Part shown: positions 6,964 to 11,492 of the stretch, one piece after another | How positions within the stretch are numbered: the first letter of the stretch is position 1 | How the letters are laid out: each line of letters begins with the position of its first letter | NCBI GenBank assembly: GCA_964388085.1 | Contig: CAYLZW010000190.1 | Location: 1-11,492, forward strand | Direction of reading: 5' to 3' | DNA from: CAYLZW01 sp964388085 | GTDB lineage: Bacteria; Myxococcota; UBA727; CAYLZW01 | DNA length: 11,492 nt | Notes under the pieces: model-generated | What the model saw: only the letters and a program-made list of their open reading frames with translations | What the model was told of the DNA's origin: nothing | Databases searched by the model: none | Translations under genes and position numbers: made by a program

Positions 6964-7947
6964 ATGCCGATGCCGCACACGATTCTCATCGCCGACGACA
7001 GCAAGACGATCCAGCGAGCGGTGGAGATCGTCTTCGACAAGGAACCCGACTTCACCGTCGTCACGGCCGCCAGCGGCGCGGAGGCCGTGCAGAAGGCGAA
7101 GGCCATGCGGCCGGCAGTCGTCATCGCCGACCACGCCATGCCCGGTGGCGACGGCTATCACGTCGCCGAGAGCCTCAAGGCGGACCCGTCGACGCAGGGC
7201 ATCCCCGTGCTGCTGCTCTCGGGCAGCTCGGCCGCGTTCGATGAGGGGCGCGCGAGCGGCCTCGGCGCGCAGCACCTCGCCAAGCCCTTCGATTGCATGA
7301 CGCTGCTCGATCGCGTTCAGCGCCTCTGTGGCCTCAAGGCCGCCGACGCGCCCGCGCCGTCGCCGTTCGCCCATCTCCGTCCCGCCGGCAGCGGACCGGC
7401 GCCCGCCATCGCGGCGCAGCCCGCGCCGGCGCCGACTCCCGCGGCCCCTGCCGCTCCTGCCGCTCCGGCAGCGACGAGCGGCGCGTTTCCGGTCGCTCCC
7501 GCGGGTCTGCCGCGTCCGCCCGGTGCGGCGCCGGCCGCGCAGCCGTCGCCGTCTCCCTTTGGCCAGGCGGCCGCGCCTGTCGCCGCGGCCGCTCGTCCCG
7601 ATCCGTTCGGCCTCGGGGACAACGGCGCCACGCGTCCAGCCTCGGCCGCCGCGGCTCCTGCCGCCGCGGCGCCTGCGCCGGCCGCGCGCACGCCCGATCT
7701 CGGCTTTGGCACCAGCCCCTCCACGTCGTCGGCCGGCCTCGCCGCGGCGGTCAGCGGGGCGGTGGTCGGGCAGGTCACGCAGGCCGCCTCGTCGCAGATC
7801 GCCGCCAGCGGCGCCGGCGCACCTTCGCACGACGCCATCAGCGCGGCCGCTCGCGAGATCATCGAGAAGGTCGTGTGGGAGGTCGTACCCGAGCTCGCCG
7901 AGACGCTCATCCGCGAGGAGATCGCTCGCCTCCTGCGAGACCGCTGA
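6964..7947 (+). CDS. Response regulator: receiver, Pro/Ala linker, conserved C-terminal helix
   Basis: This 327-residue cytoplasmic protein starts with a complete CheY-type receiver (about 5-120). The phosphorylation apparatus is intact: acidic pair Asp11-Asp12, phosphoacceptor Asp56 in VVIADHAMPGGDG, Ser86 in LLLSGS, and Lys107 in LAKPF. Residues 125-285 are a low-complexity Pro/Ala-rich linker. The last 40 residues (REIIEKVVWEVVPELAETLI, then REEIARLLRD) form an amphipathic helix pair with the VPxLAExxIxxEIxRL pattern also seen at the end of other deltaproteobacterial receiver proteins and loosely resembling the C-terminus of the polar organiser PopZ. No DNA-binding or enzymatic output domain is present, so output is probably by protein contact or self-assembly. 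GAGG at 6954-6957 is six bases before ATG 6964. An ATG at 6970 is two codons further in and also possible. It follows the two CheW-like genes. Confidence 0.88.
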   Translation: MPMPHTILIADDSKTIQRAVEIVFDKEPDFTVVTAASGAEAVQKAKAMRPAVVIADHAMPGGDGYHVAESLKADPSTQGIPVLLLSGSSAAFDEGRASGLGAQHLAKPFDCMTLLDRVQRLCGLKAADAPAPSPFAHLRPAGSGPAPAIAAQPAPAPTPAAPAAPAAPAATSGAFPVAPAGLPRPPGAAPAAQPSPSPFGQAAAPVAAAARPDPFGLGDNGATRPASAAAAPAAAAPAPAARTPDLGFGTSPSTSSAGLAAAVSGAVVGQVTQAASSQIAASGAGAPSHDAISAAAREIIEKVVWEVVPELAETLIREEIARLLRDR

Positions 7948-7984
7948 GCGCGCGTCTGCGCGAGCGCCGCGCTATCCTTGGCGC

Positions 7985-10084
7985 GTGGGGATCACCGCGA
8001 CCCAAGAGCGTTCAGCCCGCGTCGCAGCGCTCGCGTCGCGCGGGGTGGCCCTGCCGCTGCTGCTCACGCTGCTGTCGTCGTGCGCACCGCAGATCGCGAG
8101 CGTCCCCTGCAACGAGGACGAGGACTGCGGCCTCGCCGCGGTGTGTCTGCGCGGCAGCTGCACCGGCGGAGATCCGCTCTCGCAGCGCAAGGACGCCGGC
8201 CCGCGGCTCGACGCGGGGGACGTACAGCCGGACGCGGGGGACCCGCCGAGCCTCGACGGCGGCCAGGCCTCGGACGACAGCGGTCGCCTCGACGAAGAGG
8301 ACGCAGACGCGGGCGTTTTGCTCGAGGCAGGGCCGGACGCCGGCCTGTCCCTCGACGACGCCGGCGACGCGGTCTTTGACGCGGGACCGCCGCCCGTGCT
8401 CGACGCGGGTCCGCCGGGGATCGTGTCCTTCCACGCGGAGCCGGCCTCGGTCAGCCTCGGCAGCAGCGTCACGCTCACGTGGGTCGGCAACGAGCTCAGC
8501 GCCTGCACGCTCGAGGGGCACGCGGGAGCGCTCGAGCCCTCCGGCAGCGTCGTCATCGAGCGCCCCGCGAGCCGCCCCTATGTGCTGCGCTGCAGCGACG
8601 CCGCGGGCGGCGAATACCAAGCGGAGCTGACGGTGACCGTCGACTGTTCGCAGGAGATCACGCTCGGCGCAGTGGTCATCACGAGCGACGCCGAGCTCGC
8701 GCTGTTCCCGAGCGGCGCCTGCGTGACCGTCACCGGCGATATGTCCGTCAGCGGTTTGAGCCACGTCGACCTCACGGCGCTGTACGGCCTCGTGGCCGTG
8801 GGCGGCTCGCTGAGCATCGGCGGCAATCCGGCGTTGACCTCCCTCGCCGGCCTCGAGCTGCTGCGCGACGTCGGCGGCGATCTGCGGCTCGGCCACCAGG
8901 AGCTCGCGGCCGATCCGCTGCTGGCGCTGCCGGTGCTCGAGAGCCTGCACGGCCTGAGCGCGCTCGAGCGCGTCGGCCTCGATCTGCAGATCCTCGCGGC
9001 CGACAGCCTCGTCACGCTCGCCGGCCTCGAGCGGCTGAGCACGGTCGGCGACGATCTCGAGGTTCGAGACAGCGCTTCCCTGAAGAGCCTCCGCGGGCTC
9101 GAGCGCCTCTCGAGCATCGGCAGCGATCTCGATCTGCGGAACGATGTCGCGCTCGCGTCGCTCGGCACCTTGCCGTCCTTGACGAGCATCGGCGCCACGC
9201 TGCGCCTCACCGATCTGCCGGCGCTGAACGAGATCCGCGGGCTGCACGGCATCGGCGACGACCTGTACGCGATCTACCTGCAAAACTGCGACGCGCTCGC
9301 GAGCCTCGAGGGGCTCGAGGGCATCACGGTGCTGCGCGGCTATTTGCACGTTCAGTACAACAACGCCCTGCTCCACCTCGACGCGCTCTCGGCTCTCCGG
9401 CGCGCCGAGCGCGTCGTCATTCGGCGGAACCTGAACCTCGTGAGCGCCGCCCTGCCGGCGCTCGAGATCGTCGACTACACCGGCGGGCAGAGCTGCTTCG
9501 GAGACTATTGCGACGGCGACCTCGCCGTCGATGGCAACGACGCGCTGCGGGAGCTCGCCGGCTTCGACGCGCTCACGCTGGTGCGCCGCAACCTGCAGGT
9601 CCTCGACAACGCCGCTCTCGTCGAGGTGAACGGCTTCTCGTCGCTGGTGCGCGTGAACAACGACCTCATCGTGCGCGACAACCCGGCGCTGACGCGCGTG
9701 CAGGGCTTCGAAGCCCTCGCGAACGCCGACGACATCTTCGTCGAGCGCAACCCGCGCCTCATCAGCGTGTCGCTGCCGGCGATCGACAGCGTCGACGACG
9801 ACGTCTACATCGTGGACAACGACGAGCTCTTGAACCTGTCCGGGCTCGGCAGCTTGACCTCCATCGGCGGCGAGCTGCGCATCACCGACAACGCCGGCCT
9901 CACGGACCTCGGCATCGCCCCGCCCCAGGTCGGAGACTACCCGGACTGCGCGCGCGGCTGCCTGTTCTACGTGCGCGCCAACACCCGCCTGCCGCAAGCG
10001 CAGGTCGTCGAGCTGCTCGCGGTCGCCGGCCGCCCGGTCGACGAGACGGACGTGACCATCGACGTCAGCGGCAACGCGCCCTGA
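7985..10084 (+). CDS. Large lipoprotein: Cys motif, DAG linker, Ig-like segment, L-domain solenoid
   Basis: This 699-residue predicted surface lipoprotein has Arg-containing n-region, hydrophobic stretch and LLSSC lipobox (Cys33). A short Cys-rich motif follows (Cys42, 48, 54, 59; PCNEDEDCGLAAVCLRGSC), of a type common in myxobacterial surface proteins. Residues 69-143 are an Asp-Ala-Gly-rich linker. Residues 146-221 look like an Ig-like domain (FHAEPASVSLGSSVTLTW, then YVLRCSD). From about 222 to 665 runs a solenoid of roughly 23-24-residue repeats with the pattern GL..L..IG.DL.I..N..L, like receptor L-domains and bacterial LRR proteins. Such proteins usually act in binding or adhesion; the ligand is unknown. 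The GTG at 7985 is the only start giving a full signal peptide, and it lacks a clear ribosome binding site. The stop is 20 bp from convergent valS. It lies 37 bp after the receiver gene, but a link is unproven. Confidence 0.85.
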   Translation: MGITATQERSARVAALASRGVALPLLLTLLSSCAPQIASVPCNEDEDCGLAAVCLRGSCTGGDPLSQRKDAGPRLDAGDVQPDAGDPPSLDGGQASDDSGRLDEEDADAGVLLEAGPDAGLSLDDAGDAVFDAGPPPVLDAGPPGIVSFHAEPASVSLGSSVTLTWVGNELSACTLEGHAGALEPSGSVVIERPASRPYVLRCSDAAGGEYQAELTVTVDCSQEITLGAVVITSDAELALFPSGACVTVTGDMSVSGLSHVDLTALYGLVAVGGSLSIGGNPALTSLAGLELLRDVGGDLRLGHQELAADPLLALPVLESLHGLSALERVGLDLQILAADSLVTLAGLERLSTVGDDLEVRDSASLKSLRGLERLSSIGSDLDLRNDVALASLGTLPSLTSIGATLRLTDLPALNEIRGLHGIGDDLYAIYLQNCDALASLEGLEGITVLRGYLHVQYNNALLHLDALSALRRAERVVIRRNLNLVSAALPALEIVDYTGGQSCFGDYCDGDLAVDGNDALRELAGFDALTLVRRNLQVLDNAALVEVNGFSSLVRVNNDLIVRDNPALTRVQGFEALANADDIFVERNPRLISVSLPAIDSVDDDVYIVDNDELLNLSGLGSLTSIGGELRITDNAGLTDLGIAPPQVGDYPDCARGCLFYVRANTRLPQAQVVELLAVAGRPVDETDVTIDVSGNAP

Positions 10085-10104
10085 GCGGGCGGCGAGCGCG
10101 CCGA

Positions 10105-11490
10105 TCAGTCGAGGCGGGCGCGCGCCTCGCGCAGGCGTGAGACGCGCGAGGTCACGGACGCGAGGTCCTGCTTCAGCTTGTCGACGACGTCCGGCGGGGC
10201 CTTGTCGAGGAAGGCCGGGTTCGAGAAGCGCTTCTCGAGGGAGAGCGCCTCCTTGGCCGTCTTCTCGATCTCTTTGTCGAGGCGCTTCTTCTCGGCCGAG
10301 ACGTCGAGCAGGCCCTCGAGCGGCACCACCACCTCGAGGCGCGCGTCGGCGTTGGTGGCGCACAGCTTCGGGGCCGCGAAGCCGTGCCGCGGCTTCACCT
10401 CGAGCGACTCGAGGCTCGCGAGGCGCAGCAGATCCTTCGTGTGCCGGCTGAGCAGCGCGCGATCGCCCTCGTCGTCACTCAGGTAGATGGCCGCCACCTT
10501 CTTCTGCGCGCCGAGACCCAACTCCTGACGAGCGTTGCGCGCCATGGTGACGGCGCTCATGAGCAGCGCGATGCCGGCCTCGGCGTCCTCGTCGTGCAGC
10601 GCGTCGTCCGGCAGCGGGTAAGGGGCGCGCGCGCAGAACTTCACGCCCTTCGCCTGCCAGCGCGCGTCGTTGCCGGGCAGGCGCTGCCAGATCTCCTCGG
10701 ACTGGAAGGGGCAGATGGGGTGCAAGAGGCGCATGCTGCTGTCGAGCACGTGCACGAGCACCGCGCGCTTCACCTCGCGCTCCCGCGTGTCGGCCTCCTC
10801 ATAGAGCGCGCCCTTCGACAGCTCGATGTACCAGTCGCACAGCTCGGTCCAGAAGAACTGGTAGATGGCGTTCGCCATGTCGTCGAAGCGGTACTCGCCG
10901 AGGCTCTGGTGCACCCGGCGGGTGACCGCGTCGAGCCGCGAGAGGATCCAGCGGTCGGGCAGCTCGAGCTCGCCCTTGACCTCGTCGAGCGACGAGACCG
11001 GCGCGCTGCCCACCCGCATGAGCGCGAAGCGCGTCGCGTTCCACACCTTGTTCAAGAACGCGCGGTAGCCCTCGACGCGGCCGAGCGCGAGCTTGACGTC
11101 GTGACCCGGCCCCGCGAGCGCGGCGAGCGTGAAGCGCAGACCGTCGGCGCCCGACGAGGGGATGCCCTCGGGGAAGTCCTTCTCGAGCCCCTTCAGCACC
11201 TTCGGCAGCAGCTTCTCGGGCACCGGATAGGTCTTGGTCTTGGCGAGCAGGGCCGGCAGCGTGATGCCGCTGATGACGTCGACGGGGTCGATGGCGTTGC
11301 CGAGCGACTTCGACATCTTCCGGCCCTGCGCGTCGCGCACCATGGTGTGCAGGTAGACGTCCTTGAAGGGCGCTTTGCCCATGAAGTGACAGCCCATCAT
11401 CATCATGCGCGCGACCCAGAAGAACAGGATGTCGAAGCCGGTCTCGAGGACGTGGCCGGCAACGAGCCAGTGTGCGCCGGCCTCGACAGC
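10105..11490 (-). CDS. valS: Valyl-tRNA synthetase, C-terminal part (5' end outside window)
   Basis: This is the C-terminal 461 residues of the class I enzyme that attaches valine to tRNA(Val) in the cytoplasm. The frame is open to the right edge. Seen are VLETGFDILFFWVARM, the PFKDVYLHTMVRD strand, and the KMSKS signature (in GRKMSKSLGN), the lysine-bearing loop that stabilises the transition state of activation. GADGLRFTLAALAGPGHDVK and FLNKVWNATRFAL follow, then the helical anticodon-binding domain (PDRWILSRLDAVTRRV, FFWTELCDWYIE) and the ValS-specific C-terminal coiled coil (EKKRLDKEIEKTAKEALSLE to the end), which contacts the tRNA. The HIGH motif and the CP1 editing domain lie outside. 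The segment between KMSKS and GADGLRF is longer than in E. coli (TLPALLAKTKTYPVPEKLL), a form I associate with deltaproteobacterial enzymes. The first dozen visible residues before VLETGFD do not look like the usual FYPTS stretch. Confidence 0.95.
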   Translation of the reverse strand, partial: AVEAGAHWLVAGHVLETGFDILFFWVARMMMMGCHFMGKAPFKDVYLHTMVRDAQGRKMSKSLGNAIDPVDVISGITLPALLAKTKTYPVPEKLLPKVLKGLEKDFPEGIPSSGADGLRFTLAALAGPGHDVKLALGRVEGYRAFLNKVWNATRFALMRVGSAPVSSLDEVKGELELPDRWILSRLDAVTRRVHQSLGEYRFDDMANAIYQFFWTELCDWYIELSKGALYEEADTREREVKRAVLVHVLDSSMRLLHPICPFQSEEIWQRLPGNDARWQAKGVKFCARAPYPLPDDALHDEDAEAGIALLMSAVTMARNARQELGLGAQKKVAAIYLSDDEGDRALLSRHTKDLLRLASLESLEVKPRHGFAAPKLCATNADARLEVVVPLEGLLDVSAEKKRLDKEIEKTAKEALSLEKRFSNPAFLDKAPPDVVDKLKQDLASVTSRVSRLREARARLD

Positions 11491-11492
11491 CC

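Noticed and set aside
8012..10363. Long open minus-strand frame (about 780 codons) opposite the L-domain lipoprotein
   Set aside because: It crosses the convergent gene boundary and overlaps both real genes, and the product has no recognisable domains. The plus-strand lipoprotein has a lipobox and regular repeats.

Overview
The window is very GC-rich, densely coding DNA from a Gram-negative bacterium. The gene content points to Myxococcota or a related former deltaproteobacterial lineage: Asp-Ala-Gly-rich surface lipoproteins, thrombospondin type 3 (TSP3) repeats joined to an OmpA domain, DUF4398 proteins, and a response regulator with a long Pro/Ala linker. No 16S or other taxonomic marker is present, so this placement is inference from gene style. 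There are no tRNA or rRNA genes, no CRISPR array and no recognisable mobile element.

Layout. (i) 3-428, plus strand: the C-terminal end of an M20-type metallopeptidase. (ii) 588-1307, plus: a lipoprotein made almost entirely of Asp-Ser dipeptides. (iii) 5816 down to 1321, minus: six genes in one direction. They encode a DUF4398 lipoprotein, a DUF4398-TSP3-OmpA outer-membrane protein, a DUF486 small membrane protein, a small helical protein of unknown function, an NTF2-like lipoprotein, and a polytopic membrane protein whose C-terminus looks like the globular part of a GspG pseudopilin. A clean array of eight 13-bp tandem repeats (3716-3819) begins inside the last codons of the OmpA gene and fills most of the gap before DUF486. 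(iv) 5932-7947, plus: two overlapping divergent CheW-like genes followed by a CheY-type receiver protein with a Pro/Ala linker and a conserved C-terminal helix. (v) 7985-10084, plus: a large lipoprotein with a Cys-rich motif, a DAG linker, an Ig-like segment and an L-domain (leucine-rich) solenoid. (vi) 11490-10105, minus: the C-terminal part of valyl-tRNA synthetase.

How the genes may work together. The minus-strand genes mostly encode envelope proteins. The two neighbouring DUF4398 proteins probably act together at the outer membrane and peptidoglycan. The CheW/CheW/receiver group looks like a small chemosensory-type adaptor and output module with no CheA kinase or receptor in view, so its partners must lie elsewhere. 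The most unusual items are this adaptor module, the pseudopilin-like domain on a multi-pass membrane protein, the 13-bp array that seems to have grown out of a stop codon, and the Asp-Ser lipoprotein.
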